A stretch of DNA of 64,000 bases. Origin: Actinopolyspora halophila DSM 43834 (lineage in GTDB: Bacteria; Actinomycetota; Actinomycetes; Mycobacteriales; Pseudonocardiaceae). The first letter of the stretch is position 1. Each line of letters begins with the position of its first letter. Below are positions 36,557-45,592 of the stretch, in pieces. The notes beneath the pieces are model-generated. The model saw nothing but the letters and a program-made list of their open reading frames with translations, ran no database searches and was not told the DNA's origin. The stretch covers positions 1,405,276-1,469,275 of the forward strand of contig NZ_AQUI01000002.1 of NCBI RefSeq assembly GCF_000371785.1. Reading direction: 5' to 3'. A program made the translations under genes and the position numbers.

Positions 36557-37279
36557 TCAGCCGGACAGTTCCACTTCGCCGATCCTGTTCCACTCGCTGC
36601 ACGCCTGCTCGCGGTTGAGCTCCACCAGCGAGATCGCGGGCACGCTCAGCGTCACGGGATCGGCGACAGTGGCGTCGAGTGTCGCCTTGGCGAACACGGC
36701 GGGGCCGTCCGCCGTGGCGTAGGCCAGGCTCACGTGCTGGTCGATCTCGTCCGGAGCATCCGGGGGCTCGGAACCGAGCACCTCGGTGGTGACCTCGCGC
36801 AGCCGCCCCCGCAGGTCCGTCAGCGTGGCCTGGGGTTCGGCGGGTAGCGCCAACGACTCGGAGAGCACGAGCCCGCCGTGGAACGACAGGGACAACGGCG
36901 CGAAGGAGGACAACCGTTCCCGCGCGACCCGGAGCAGCTCCTCGGCACGTCCCGCGGGGGCCCGTTCGTGGTCCTCGACCTCCTGCAGCAGGATGTGCAT
37001 CCACTCCAGCGGAACCGGGTCGAACCCCGGCAGGTCACGTAGCGAGTACTGGTACTGGTTGGCCAGTTTGCGCAGTTCGGGGCGATCCCCGAGGGGCAGC
37101 AGCCAGGCGAGGCTGCTGCTTCCCGATCGCAGTCCTCGGTTCCAGGGTGCGTGTTTGTGGACCTGATCGGCGTGCGGCATGTCGGTCACTCCCGGATGGT
37201 GCCCCGTCGGATCGGGACGGGGGTCGAAACGGCACGGTTGGTGCGAAACGACGGAACCGTCGCTTCGAATGTCGGTCAT
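36557..37279 (-). CDS. 2H phosphoesterase / 2'-5' RNA ligase-like protein
   Basis: A protein of about 240 residues with the two-histidine phosphoesterase layout. The first motif is LEWMHILLQEVED, where HxT/S has become HIL. The second, DQHVSLAYA, keeps H-V-S. The predicted fold fits LigT/2H proteins, which act on 2',3'-cyclic or 2'-5' phosphodiester bonds. The altered first motif may reduce activity. The start is uncertain: ATG 37279 (MTDIRSDG) has a GGGGACGAG box, while a later ATG (MPHADQVHK) has GGGAG at good distance. It lies 46 bases downstream of the exporter gene on the same strand, so the two are probably cotranscribed. Confidence 0.75.
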   Translation of the reverse strand: MTDIRSDGSVVSHQPCRFDPRPDPTGHHPGVTDMPHADQVHKHAPWNRGLRSGSSSLAWLLPLGDRPELRKLANQYQYSLRDLPGFDPVPLEWMHILLQEVEDHERAPAGRAEELLRVARERLSSFAPLSLSFHGGLVLSESLALPAEPQATLTDLRGRLREVTTEVLGSEPPDAPDEIDQHVSLAYATADGPAVFAKATLDATVADPVTLSVPAISLVELNREQACSEWNRIGEVELSG

Positions 37280-37325
37280 CTCGTCCCCAAGTCTGCCGTC
37301 CCGGTCGCGCCGGACGTGATCGCCG

Positions 37326-38786
37326 TCAGCCGACAGTGGAGCTCCGACTCGCTGTTGTCGCCTCACGGTCGAGCGTGGCCACCGCATCGGCGTCACGCAC
37401 GCGGGCGGTCAGGACGAGACCGAGCACTCCGAACACCACGGGCACCAGGAATGCCCCGTGGAATCCGGCCATTCTGGCTTGGGCCACCGCCTGCGGATCG
37501 GTGGGTGTGACCCCGCTCATGGCGGAGTCGGTGAACATGACCAGCGCGCTGGCGACCACCGCGGTGGCCAGCGCCGTGGCCACCTGTCGGCTCACGTTGA
37601 ACAACGAGGTCGCCTGGCCCATGTAGGCTCCCGTGGTCTGCGCGAACGCGGCGGTCTGCAGCGGGGTCATCAGCATCCCCATCGCGCACCCGAGCAGCAC
37701 CAGCGACCCGACCAGACTCCACAGCGAGCTGGACAGGTCCACGAACTGGAACGTGCCCGTGCTGACGAGCAGCACGACGAATCCACCCGCGATCAACCGT
37801 CGTGGTCCGATGCGGCCGTAGACCCTGCTGACCAGTTGTGTGACCAACAGCATGGACAGGGCCTGGGGCATCAGCACCAGGCCGGCCAGCAGCGCCGAGG
37901 TGGAGCGCAGGTCCTGCAGGTACAGCGGCACGAGGAACAGCACTCCGAACATCGAGCCCGTCTGGCACAGCAGCAGCAGATTGCCGGTGCCGAAGATCCT
38001 GTTGCCGAGCAGCCGCAGGTCCAGCATCGGGTCCGCGGCACCGAGTTCGCGCCAGACGAGTCCGGAGATGAGCAGTGTGGCCGCGATGAGGCAACCCCAG
38101 ACGATCGGGTTCGCCCAGCCCAGTTCGGCCGCTCTGTCGAGACCGAAGAGCAGTGTGGCCAGCCCGCAGCCCGCCAGCAGGAAGCCGGGGAAGTCGAACC
38201 GCGCCGGTTTCCTCCCGCGCTCCTCGACGAGGAAGAGGATCGAGCACAGCAGGGCGAGAGCGCCGACGGGAACGTTGATGAAGAAGATCCACCGCCAACT
38301 GGCGGTCTCGATCAGCGCCCCACCGAGCAACGGGCCCAGCGCCGGTGCCGCGGTGATCGGTATGGCCAGGATCGCGGAGGCCTTGGCGCGTTCCTGGGCG
38401 GGGAAGGCGCGGAAGAGCATCGCCTGCCCGACGGGGACCAGCATCCCCCCGCCGATTCCCTGCAGGAAGCGGGCGGCGATCAGGGTTTTGATCCCAGGGG
38501 CCGCCCCGCAGATCACGGATGCGGTGGTGAACATGAGCACCGCGAACTGGAAGGTTCGCTTGCTTCCGAAGCGGTCGGAGAACCAACCCGAGGAGGGGAT
38601 GAACACGGCGAGGCTGATCATGTAGGAGGTCAGTACCCACTGCAGGGTGCCCGCTCCGACGTCGAACTGCTCGCCGAGGGTGGCGAGGGCGACGTTCAGG
38701 ATGGTCATGTCCAGGATCTGCATGACCAGGGCAAGCACGAACGTGATGCCGACCAGCCATTTGTACTCGAGCCGTCGCAACGGCAC
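37326..38786 (-). CDS. MFS drug:H+ antiporter, DHA2 (EmrB/QacA) family
   Basis: A 486-residue transporter with about 14 membrane helices, typical of DHA2. Motif D1 reads LDMTILNVALATLGEQF, motif A GWFSDRFGSKRTFQF, motif B LIAARFLQGIGGGMLVP, and motif C ITAAPALGPLLGGAL. The C-terminus is short and polar. It should export hydrophobic or cationic compounds with proton exchange; the substrate is not predictable. The GTG at 38786 follows ACGGAGGCG. No regulator gene is adjacent. A similar MFS gene (Rv2459) lies beside clpP in mycobacteria. Confidence 0.93.
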   Translation of the reverse strand: MPLRRLEYKWLVGITFVLALVMQILDMTILNVALATLGEQFDVGAGTLQWVLTSYMISLAVFIPSSGWFSDRFGSKRTFQFAVLMFTTASVICGAAPGIKTLIAARFLQGIGGGMLVPVGQAMLFRAFPAQERAKASAILAIPITAAPALGPLLGGALIETASWRWIFFINVPVGALALLCSILFLVEERGRKPARFDFPGFLLAGCGLATLLFGLDRAAELGWANPIVWGCLIAATLLISGLVWRELGAADPMLDLRLLGNRIFGTGNLLLLCQTGSMFGVLFLVPLYLQDLRSTSALLAGLVLMPQALSMLLVTQLVSRVYGRIGPRRLIAGGFVVLLVSTGTFQFVDLSSSLWSLVGSLVLLGCAMGMLMTPLQTAAFAQTTGAYMGQATSLFNVSRQVATALATAVVASALVMFTDSAMSGVTPTDPQAVAQARMAGFHGAFLVPVVFGVLGLVLTARVRDADAVATLDREATTASRSSTVG

Positions 38787-39055
38787 ATCGCCTCCGTAAG
38801 CGCGTTGGTGGGAAGCCCCCCCCGGGTGGTCTCCGCGGTGATCCGAAAAGCTTTTTCGGACGTGGGCGCGAACACTCAGGATGGGCGAGAGAGGTTGTGT
38901 GAGCCAACCGAATTCCCGGTTCGAGAGGTGGGGCGGTCGTCACACGGGGAGTACGCCCGTTCGGGGGGGGGGCGATCGAGTCGAAGGGCGGGCCGGGGAA
39001 CGACACGAAAAAAGCGATGGTCATCCCGAGGGATGGCCACCGCTCTCATCGTCGG

Positions 39056-39127
39056 AGCGGGTGACGGGAATCGAACCCGCATAACCAGCTTGGAAGGCTG
39101 GGGCTCTGACCATTGAGCTACACCCGC
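39056..39127 (-). tRNA. tRNA-Gly(UCC)
   Basis: The minus strand folds with acceptor arms GCGGGTG and CACCCGC. The anticodon stem CCAGC/GCTGG encloses CTTCCAA, giving anticodon TCC. The T-loop is GTTCGATTC. CCA is not encoded. It is transcribed divergently from tRNA-Pro 123 bases away. Confidence 0.95.
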
Positions 39128-39250
39128 AGTGCGTCGTCCATATTACAGCAGGGCTCCACGGGAAAGATCCCCGGGGGGTCCCACCGATCACGACGACCGC
39201 TGGTGCCGTAGTCTAACCCTCCGAGGTAGGGTTCCCGCAACGGACCCCAT

Positions 39251-39324
39251 CGGGGTGTGGCGCAGCTTGGTAGCGCACTCGCTTTGGGTGCGAGGGGCCG
39301 TGGGTTCAAATCCCGCCACCCCGA
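39251..39324 (+). tRNA. tRNA-Pro(UGG)
   Basis: The acceptor arms CGGGGTG and CACCCCG and the anticodon stem CTCGC/GCGAG enclose TTTGGGT, giving anticodon TGG. The T-arm contains GTTCAAATC. CCA is not encoded. A terminator follows within ten bases. Confidence 0.96.
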
Positions 39325-39331
39325 CGTTTCG

Positions 39332-39363
39332 GCCGGATATCCCCAGCGGGTATCCGGCTTTTT
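39332..39363 (+). terminator. Intrinsic terminator of tRNA-Pro
   Basis: GCCGGATATCCC pairs with GGGTATCCGGC across a CAGC-type loop with one bulged base. Five T residues follow at 39359-39363. It is the only textbook T-tailed terminator I see in the window. Confidence 0.9.
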
Positions 39364-39486
39364 CGTTCACGGAGCCGCGAAGCCCGTCCTTCCGAGGTGT
39401 CCTGCGACGTGCCCGAGGTGCCTGCCACGCGGGTGGCTCGAACTCGTCCGCCGCGCAGTGCCGCACGGAGTTCCGTTGTGAGCCGT

Positions 39487-40410
39487 TCAGCTCAGCTGTC
39501 GGATCCGCCCGGCCATCCGCGCGCTCGACTCGACGGCCTGCTTGCCACAGCTGTTCGGGCGTGGAGGTGACAGCGGAACCTCCTCGACGGGCACTCGCCA
39601 GCTGCGCCCGTCGTGGTGCTCCAGTACCACTTCGCCTGGTGCTTCCGACCGGATCCGCAGGGCCTCCTCGGACCGTTCCCCAGTGGCCTCGCGTACAGCG
39701 AGCTCCGCCACCTGGGCGGGTTGGCTCAGCGCGGAGCGGCCCCGGCAGTGCGTGGTCGTGACCTTGCCGACAGCGGCGTCCGACAGCACCGCGTCCACCG
39801 CGTGCGGGGTGAGGCGGGCGTAGCTGTAGCCGGTGGGCAGCACCACCGCCGTCGGGGCGAAACGATGACCGCCGGTGTGTGTGGTTTCCCACAGTTGTCC
39901 CTGGTGGCGCCCGGTGAACTGGTCGAGCAGCGCCCGGCCTCGCAACGCGCAGCACCGGTCCCGTCTTCCGTTGGTGCACACCAGCAGTATCGGTTCCGCG
40001 CACGGCTCGCCCCGTCCGCCGTGCTCGCCGGAGGCGAGCCCCGCCAGGTCGAGATCGAGCAACTCCGCGGGATCGGTCAACTCCACCCTGCGCAACCAGC
40101 TCGTCCCCGGCGCGGTGTGCGCCAGGTACACCGTGCGCGGGAAATCGGCGCCGAGGTCCGGGTGGCGCCCGGTGCGTCGGATCAGCTGGATCCGTACTCC
40201 GTGGGCCGCGGCCAGGGACGCCAACCGGTTCCCCAACTCCGGGTCCAGATGGCTCTGCAGCAGCGCGTCGCGTCCCCACGGGCCGGGTTGTTCCAGGCAC
40301 AACCAGCTCGTGGCCACGGGTGCTGTACCGGCCATCGGTTCCGAAAGTGTTTCGGACCACGCCGCGCACGTGCTCGGTACGGCGCCGACATTGTCCTGCG
40401 ATTCCTGCAC
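39487..40410 (-). CDS. Sucrase/ferredoxin-like family protein
   Basis: About 307 residues of the sucrase/ferredoxin-like family, whose core is a thioredoxin-like fold. Typical segments are SEPMAGTAPVATSWLCLEQPGPWG, ILLVCTNGRRDRCCALRGRAL with the conserved cysteines, TTHTGGHRFAPTAVVLPTGYSYARL, and a C-terminal region with CRGRSALS. Biochemical function is not established for bacterial members; iron-sulfur binding is possible. The start is unclear: GTG 40410 is used, TTG 40422 is also in frame, and neither has a clear ribosome binding site. It is divergent from tig. Confidence 0.8.
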   Translation of the reverse strand: MQESQDNVGAVPSTCAAWSETLSEPMAGTAPVATSWLCLEQPGPWGRDALLQSHLDPELGNRLASLAAAHGVRIQLIRRTGRHPDLGADFPRTVYLAHTAPGTSWLRRVELTDPAELLDLDLAGLASGEHGGRGEPCAEPILLVCTNGRRDRCCALRGRALLDQFTGRHQGQLWETTHTGGHRFAPTAVVLPTGYSYARLTPHAVDAVLSDAAVGKVTTTHCRGRSALSQPAQVAELAVREATGERSEEALRIRSEAPGEVVLEHHDGRSWRVPVEEVPLSPPRPNSCGKQAVESSARMAGRIRQLS

Positions 40411-40604
40411 ATGTCCACCCAAGCACGAGGGGGACGGGATTCGCCCGCTCGGGCGGGTTGGTACCCGGAAGGGCCGCTTGCGAACTCAGGCCATAGAATC
40501 GGAGGTCAGCCCGGCGTCGAAGGAGCTCGTCCACGGTGTGCCGTGGGCTTTCTTCCAGTTGAACAGCCGGGAGCCTTTCAAGCACGTTCGCACGAGGAGA
40601 CCAC

Positions 40605-42005
40605 GTGAAGAGCACCGTCGAGCACCTGAGCCCGACGCGCGTACGGCTCAACGTCGAGGTGCCGTTCGACGAGCTCAAGCCGAACTTCGACCGCGCGTAC
40701 AAGGAACTGGCCAAGCAGGTCCGGATCCCTGGCTTCCGTCCCGGCAAGGTTCCGGCCAAGGTGCTGGAGAGTCGGGTCGGCCGTGGACCCGTGCTCGACG
40801 AGGTCGTCAACGAGGCCGTTCCCTCCAAGTACTCGGAGGCCGTCAGCAACAGCGAGATCCAGGCACTGAGTCGACCGGAGATCGAGGTCACCAACATCGT
40901 CGATGGTGAGCAGATCGAGTTCTCCGCCGAGGTCGACGTGCGGCCGGATCTGACTGTGCCCACCTACGACGAGCTGGCCGTGAGCGTGGATGACCAGGAG
41001 GTCACCGAGCAGGACGTCCAGGAACAGCTGGACGAGCTGCGCGCCCGGTTCGGAACGCTCGTAGGGGTGGACCGTCCGGCGGCCAACGGCGACTACGTCA
41101 GCATCGACCTCTCGGCCACCGTCGACGGCCAGCAGGTCGAGGACGCGCAGACCAGCGGCCTTTCCTACGAGGTCGGTTCGGGCGAGCTCATCGACGGCAT
41201 CGACGATGCGCTGACCGGTACGAGCGAGGGGGAGACCAAGAACTTCACCACCACGCTCGTGGCCGGCGAGTACGCGGGCCGGGAGGCCGAGGTCGAGGTG
41301 AAGCTGAACTCGGTCAAGGAGCGGCAGCTTCCCGAGGCGGACGACGAGTTCGCCCAGATGGCCAGCGAGTTCGACACCATCGACGAGCTCCTCGCCGATC
41401 TGCGCGAGCGGCTCGGCCGCGTCAAGCGGATGCAGCAGGGGATGCAGGCCAGGGACAAGGTCCTCGAGTCCCTGCTGGAACAGGTCGAGGTTCCGCTGCC
41501 GGAGAGCGTGGTTCAGTCCGAGGTCGAGGCTCGCGAGCACGACGCGATCCATCCGTACGACCACGACGAGCAGCGTTTCGTCGAGTCGTTGCAGGAGCAG
41601 GGCAAGACCCGCGAGGACTTCGACGCCGAGACGCGTCAGGAGGCCGAGCAGGCGGTCCGGACGCAGCTGGTGCTGGACACCATCGCCGACAACGAGGAGA
41701 CCTCGGTCTCGGACAACGAGCTCACCGAGCGGATCATCTACCAGGCGCAGCAGTCGGGTATCAGTCCGGACCAGTACGTCCAGCAGATCCAGCAGTCCGG
41801 GCAACTGGGACGCATCTACTCCGACATCAGGCGCAGCAAGGCGCTGTTCTCGGTCGTCCGTCAGTCCACTGTCACGGATTCGGAGGGCAACGCCCTGGAC
41901 ATGGACGAGCTGCTCGGTACGCAGGACGAGGGCGATCAGCAGCCGGAACAGGTCGAGGGCGAGACGGTCGAGCAGGAGGAGCGGGACGCCGCGCAGCAGC
42001 AGTGA
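40605..42005 (+). CDS. tig: Trigger factor, ribosome-associated chaperone
   Basis: A 466-residue chaperone and peptidyl-prolyl isomerase that binds nascent chains at the exit tunnel. The ribosome-binding domain includes the signature IPGFRPGKVPAKVLESRVGR (about residues 41-60). The FKBP-like domain spans about 155-240 (GDYVSIDLSATVDGQQVED, GSGELIDGIDDAL). The helical C-terminal domain covers 250-430, and the last 35 residues are a Glu/Gln-rich tail. The GTG at 40605 follows GAGGAG. It heads the tig-clpP1-clpP2-clpX order seen in most actinobacteria, with a strong terminator after it. Confidence 0.96.
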   Translation: MKSTVEHLSPTRVRLNVEVPFDELKPNFDRAYKELAKQVRIPGFRPGKVPAKVLESRVGRGPVLDEVVNEAVPSKYSEAVSNSEIQALSRPEIEVTNIVDGEQIEFSAEVDVRPDLTVPTYDELAVSVDDQEVTEQDVQEQLDELRARFGTLVGVDRPAANGDYVSIDLSATVDGQQVEDAQTSGLSYEVGSGELIDGIDDALTGTSEGETKNFTTTLVAGEYAGREAEVEVKLNSVKERQLPEADDEFAQMASEFDTIDELLADLRERLGRVKRMQQGMQARDKVLESLLEQVEVPLPESVVQSEVEAREHDAIHPYDHDEQRFVESLQEQGKTREDFDAETRQEAEQAVRTQLVLDTIADNEETSVSDNELTERIIYQAQQSGISPDQYVQQIQQSGQLGRIYSDIRRSKALFSVVRQSTVTDSEGNALDMDELLGTQDEGDQQPEQVEGETVEQEERDAAQQQ

Positions 42006-42139
42006 TCGTGCGCGGCGGCTCGCCGGTCGGATGAACTCTGCTCCGGCTCGGCGGGTCGGACCTTGCGCGAGACGATCCCGCGGGATCGCGGACGCGTTCT
42101 CGCGACGCGTGTTTCGCGAAAAGGTCCTAAAGCTCTCAG

Positions 42140-42181
42140 CGAACGTGGGCGGCACCGGGAAGCTGGTGCCGCCCACGTTCG
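42140..42181 (+). terminator. Terminator after tig
   Basis: A perfect 17-base-pair stem: CGAACGTGGGCGGCACC at 42140-42156 pairs with 42165-42181 across the loop GGGAAGCT. TTAG follows. It separates tig from the clpP operon. Confidence 0.88.
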
Positions 42182-42299
42182 TTAGGGTCGGTTGTAACGG
42201 ATCACCCGGACTCCGGCACCTCCGGTAACGGGCAACACTTCGAGCGGCCCGGTCAGACGACGTGCCTACCGGGTCCATTGTGGAAGAAGGCAGGGAGAC

Positions 42300-42926
42300 G
42301 TGACCCAGGAACAGACTGTTCAGGCGTTCGACGCACAGTCACCGCAGATGCGGTCCGGTAGCAACGGGCTCTCGCTGAACGACTCGGTTTACGAGCGGCT
42401 ACTGCGGGAACGCATCATCGTCCTCGGCTCCCAGGTCGAGGACACCATCGCCAACCAGATCTGCTCGCAGATGCTGCTGCTGGCGGCGGAGGACCCCGAA
42501 CGCGACATCGCCCTCTACATCAACTCGCCCGGTGGTTCGGTTCCGTCGGGTATGGCCATCTACGACACGATGCAACTCATCAAGCCGGACGTGGCCACAG
42601 TGGCGATGGGCTTTGCGGCCTCGATGGGGCAGTTCCTGCTGTCGGCCGGTGCGCAGGGCAAGCGCTTCGCCCTGCCGCACGCCAGGGTGCTGATGCACCA
42701 GCCCTCCGCCGGACTTGGGGGGACCGCCTCGGACATCGCGATCCAGGCCGACGTGTTCTCCAGGCAGAAGCAGGAGATGGCCGAGTTGATCGCGGGACAG
42801 ACCGGCCAGACGGTCGAGAAGATCATCCAGGATTCCGACCGCGACCGCTGGTTCACCGCCGACGAGGCGCTCGAATACGGCTTCGTGGACCACATCGCCA
42901 ACCGCGCGAACCTGCCGAGCAGCTGA
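42300..42926 (+). CDS. clpP1: ATP-dependent Clp protease proteolytic subunit ClpP1
   Basis: A 208-residue serine peptidase forming one ring of the ClpP1P2 barrel. The catalytic Ser is in GFAASMGQF (S108), His in LMHQPSAG (H133) and Asp in the DSDRDRW segment. The N-terminus (to about residue 20) is the processed propeptide region seen in mycobacterial ClpP1. Hydrophobic packing strands such as [21 protein letters not shown] are standard. The GTG at 42300 follows GGGAG. Only 52 bases separate it from clpP2, so the two are cotranscribed; actinobacterial enzymes need both rings for activity. Confidence 0.96.
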   Translation: MTQEQTVQAFDAQSPQMRSGSNGLSLNDSVYERLLRERIIVLGSQVEDTIANQICSQMLLLAAEDPERDIALYINSPGGSVPSGMAIYDTMQLIKPDVATVAMGFAASMGQFLLSAGAQGKRFALPHARVLMHQPSAGLGGTASDIAIQADVFSRQKQEMAELIAGQTGQTVEKIIQDSDRDRWFTADEALEYGFVDHIANRANLPSS

Positions 42927-42978
42927 TCGCGCGAACCAGCCAGTCCTGTCGGCATCACAGTCACGAGGAGTCACCGAC

Positions 42979-43611
42979 GTGAGCTCATTCCAGACACCCC
43001 AGGCCCGGTACATGGTGCCCTCGTTCACCGAGCGCACCACGTACGGAGTCAAGGAGTCGAACCCGTACTACAAGCTGTTCGAGGAACGGATCGTGTTCCT
43101 CGGGGTGCAGGTCGACGACGTCTCGGCCAACGACATCATGGCGCAGCTGCTGTACCTGGAGTCCGACGACCCGGACCGCGAGATCCAGCTCTACATCAAC
43201 TCGCCCGGTGGTTCGTTCACCGCGCTGATGGCGATCTACGACACCATGCAGTACGTGCGCCCCGACATCCGCACGGCCTGCCTCGGGCAGGCGGCCTCGG
43301 CCGCTGCCGTGCTGCTCGCCGCGGGCACCCCCGGTAAGCGCATGGCGCTGCCGAACGCGCGTGCGCTGATCCACCAGCCCGCGACCGAGGGCATCTACGG
43401 TCAGGTCTCCGACCTGGAGATCCAGTCCAACGAGGTGCAGCGGATGCGCAAGCTCATGGAGTCCACGCTCGCCACGCACACGGGGCGCTCGCAGGAGCAG
43501 ATCCACCAGGACGTGGAGCGGGACCTGATCCTGCCCGCCGATCAGGCCAAGGAATACGGTCTGATCGACGAGGTCATGCCGTACCGCAAGCTTTCGAACA
43601 AGAAGTCCTGA
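42979..43611 (+). CDS. clpP2: ATP-dependent Clp protease proteolytic subunit ClpP2
   Basis: A 210-residue partner ring of ClpP1. The catalytic Ser lies in [11 protein letters not shown] (S107), His in LIHQPATEG (H132) and Asp in the DVERDLIL region. The N-terminal stretch includes [14 protein letters not shown], typical of ClpP2, which carries the ATPase docking surface. The GTG at 42979 follows CGAGGAG. A hairpin 13 bases after the stop may reduce read-through into clpX. Confidence 0.96.
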   Translation: MSSFQTPQARYMVPSFTERTTYGVKESNPYYKLFEERIVFLGVQVDDVSANDIMAQLLYLESDDPDREIQLYINSPGGSFTALMAIYDTMQYVRPDIRTACLGQAASAAAVLLAAGTPGKRMALPNARALIHQPATEGIYGQVSDLEIQSNEVQRMRKLMESTLATHTGRSQEQIHQDVERDLILPADQAKEYGLIDEVMPYRKLSNKKS

Positions 43612-43624
43612 ACTCGGCCGACAC

Positions 43625-43657
43625 GCCGAGCACGCCGGTGGTGCCGACGTGCTCGGC
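43625..43657 (+). terminator. Hairpin between clpP2 and clpX
   Basis: GCCGAGCACG at 43625-43634 pairs perfectly with CGTGCTCGGC at 43648-43657 over a 13-base loop. There is no T-run. With 190 bases left before clpX, it could be a terminator or attenuator followed by a separate clpX promoter. Confidence 0.6.
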
Positions 43658-43847
43658 ATCGGCGAGGCAGGATGTTGATCAGGTGGCCCAACCGGTTCGG
43701 GGGCGGCCGAGCCGCGGTGGTGAGCTGCTCGGGCGACGTTTCTCCCCGTGACCGGGATATGACGGGTACCGTCGTGTGCAGAACCGACGTCGAAAAACGG
43801 GTTAGGCGCGTGCTCAGCGGCGCGCCGGAGGGGACGAGGTCAGCGGC

Positions 43848-45140
43848 ATGGCACGTATCGGTGACGGCGGCGACCTGCTGAAGTGCTCCTTCTGCGGGAA
43901 GAGCCAGAAGCAGGTGAAGAAACTCATCGCCGGCCCCGGCGTGTACATCTGTGACGAGTGCATCGACCTCTGCAACGAGATCATCGAGGAGGAGCTCGCA
44001 GAGTCCGGAGAGGTCAAGCTCGACGAGCTCCCCAAACCGGGTGAGATCCACGATTTTCTCGACCAGTACGTGATCGGGCAGTCCGCCGCCAAGCGCAACC
44101 TCTCGGTGGCCGTCTACAACCACTACAAGCGGATCCAGGCCGGCGAGCAGCAACAGCAGAACGGCCGCGAGGCCAAGGACGAGAAGATCGAGCTGGCCAA
44201 GTCCAACATCCTCATGCTCGGTCCCACCGGCTGCGGCAAGACCTACCTGGCGCAGACGCTGGCCAAGATGCTCAACGTGCCGTTCGCCATCGCCGACGCC
44301 ACCGCGCTGACCGAGGCGGGCTACGTCGGTGAGGACGTCGAGAACATCCTGCTGAAGTTGATCCAGGCTGCCGACTACGACGTCAAGCAGGCCGAGAAGG
44401 GCATCGTCTACATCGACGAGGTCGACAAGATCGCTCGCAAGAGTGAGAATCCCTCGATCACCAGGGACGTCTCCGGGGAAGGCGTTCAGCAGGCGCTGCT
44501 TAAGATCCTGGAGGGCGCCACCGCGAGCGTTCCGCCCCAGGGCGGCCGCAAGCACCCGCACCAGGAGTTCATCCAGATCGACACCACGAACGTGCTGTTC
44601 ATCGTCGCTGGTGCCTTCGGCGGTCTGGAGGACATCGTCGAGGACCGGATCGGCAAGCACAGCGTCGGTTTCGGCGCCGACCTGCGTTCCAAGGCAGAGG
44701 TCGACTCGGCGGACCACTTCGCGGAGGTGCTGCCGGAGGACCTGATCAAGTACGGGCTCATCCCCGAGTTCATCGGCAGGTTGCCCACCGTCGCCAGCGT
44801 CACCAACCTGGACAAGTCCGCGCTGGTCAAGATCCTGACCGAGCCGCGCAACGCGCTGATCAAGCAGTACACCCGGCTGTTCGAGCTGGACGGTGTGGAG
44901 CTCGAGTTCACCCAGGCCGCGCTGGAGTCCATAGCGGACCTGGCGATCGCGCGGGGCACCGGTGCCCGTGGTTTGCGGGCGATCCTGGAGGAAGTGCTGC
45001 TTCCGGTGATGTACGACATCCCGAGCCGTTCGGACGTCGCGAAGGTGGTCATCACCGAGCGGACCGTCCAGGAGAACGTGAACCCCACCATCGTCGCCCG
45101 GCAGAACAGTCGGCACGAGCGGCGAGAGAAGTCGGCCTGA
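43848..45140 (+). CDS. clpX: ATP-dependent Clp protease ATP-binding subunit ClpX
   Basis: A 430-residue AAA+ unfoldase that feeds substrates to ClpP1P2. The N-terminal C4 zinc domain (CSFC and CDEC, residues 13-40) binds adaptors and substrates. Walker A is GPTGCGKT, Walker [12 protein letters not shown], with pore loop GYVGED and sensor/box regions [11 protein letters not shown] and [14 protein letters not shown]. The ATG at 43848 begins [20 protein letters not shown], the standard start. A dispersed repeat follows the stop by 16 bases. Confidence 0.97.
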   Translation: MARIGDGGDLLKCSFCGKSQKQVKKLIAGPGVYICDECIDLCNEIIEEELAESGEVKLDELPKPGEIHDFLDQYVIGQSAAKRNLSVAVYNHYKRIQAGEQQQQNGREAKDEKIELAKSNILMLGPTGCGKTYLAQTLAKMLNVPFAIADATALTEAGYVGEDVENILLKLIQAADYDVKQAEKGIVYIDEVDKIARKSENPSITRDVSGEGVQQALLKILEGATASVPPQGGRKHPHQEFIQIDTTNVLFIVAGAFGGLEDIVEDRIGKHSVGFGADLRSKAEVDSADHFAEVLPEDLIKYGLIPEFIGRLPTVASVTNLDKSALVKILTEPRNALIKQYTRLFELDGVELEFTQAALESIADLAIARGTGARGLRAILEEVLLPVMYDIPSRSDVAKVVITERTVQENVNPTIVARQNSRHERREKSA

Positions 45141-45156
45141 ACGAGACTGAGGGTCG

Positions 45157-45300
45157 GCGGCTCGGTTCGCTCGGGTGGTTGCGTGGCGGAACCTCTCGCG
45201 GGCTCTCGCTGCGGGTGCCCCGACATCGGGTAGCGTCCTACACAACGTCGAGGCCGTCCTCGCGAGACCCGGGACTGAGAACCCCCGGCGGTGCCGGTGA
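45157..45300 (+). repeat. Dispersed 3'-end repeat, copy B
   Basis: About 144 bases matching copy A (36295-36441) along its whole length. It lies just downstream of clpX in sense orientation. Inside it TCTCGCG and CGCGAGA form a long-range inverted pair. No open frame or ribosome binding site is seen. Confidence 0.85.
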
Positions 45301-45592
45301 CTTGGGCTCAAAGCACTTGCGTTGGTGTGAAGGTTTTCCGGGTACTCGGTTTGCGCGGGTGGCTGCGTGAGGGAACCCGCGGCGGTGCCGGTGGGCAGGG
45401 TGGCGTGTTTCGGCGCCTGCGCGCCGAAGAGGAACCCGGTCGATGATTCGGCTGGAAAGCCTCGATGGGATATTTCCCCCGTCGGGGGACATATCGTCGT
45501 TTCCGCGTGTGTCGTCCGCGTGGTTTTCCGCCATGGGGGATCATCGGTGCCACGTGACCGTGGTGATCACCGATGTTGGGGAGGGGCGTGCT
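45301..45592. other. Intergenic remainder between clpX repeat and hydrolase gene
   Basis: This 292-base stretch holds a short deleted repeat copy (45347-45393), then sequence of ordinary composition leading to the hydrolase ribosome binding site GAGGGG. No further gene is supported; the open frame starting near 45443 runs into the hydrolase but lacks homology before residue 51. Confidence 0.5.
45347..45393 (+). repeat. Dispersed repeat, internally deleted copy
   Basis: This 47-base segment joins the left end of the repeat (CGGTTTGCGCGGGTGG, identical to copy A) directly to its right end (GAACCCGCGGCGGTGCCGG). The join falls at the GAACC shared by both parts in copies A and B, as expected from a deletion between short direct repeats. 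Confidence 0.75.

Noticed and set aside
40605-45140. Search for ClgR-type operator sites before tig, clpP1 and clpX
   Set aside because: No convincing match to the recalled ClgR consensus could be found by eye.
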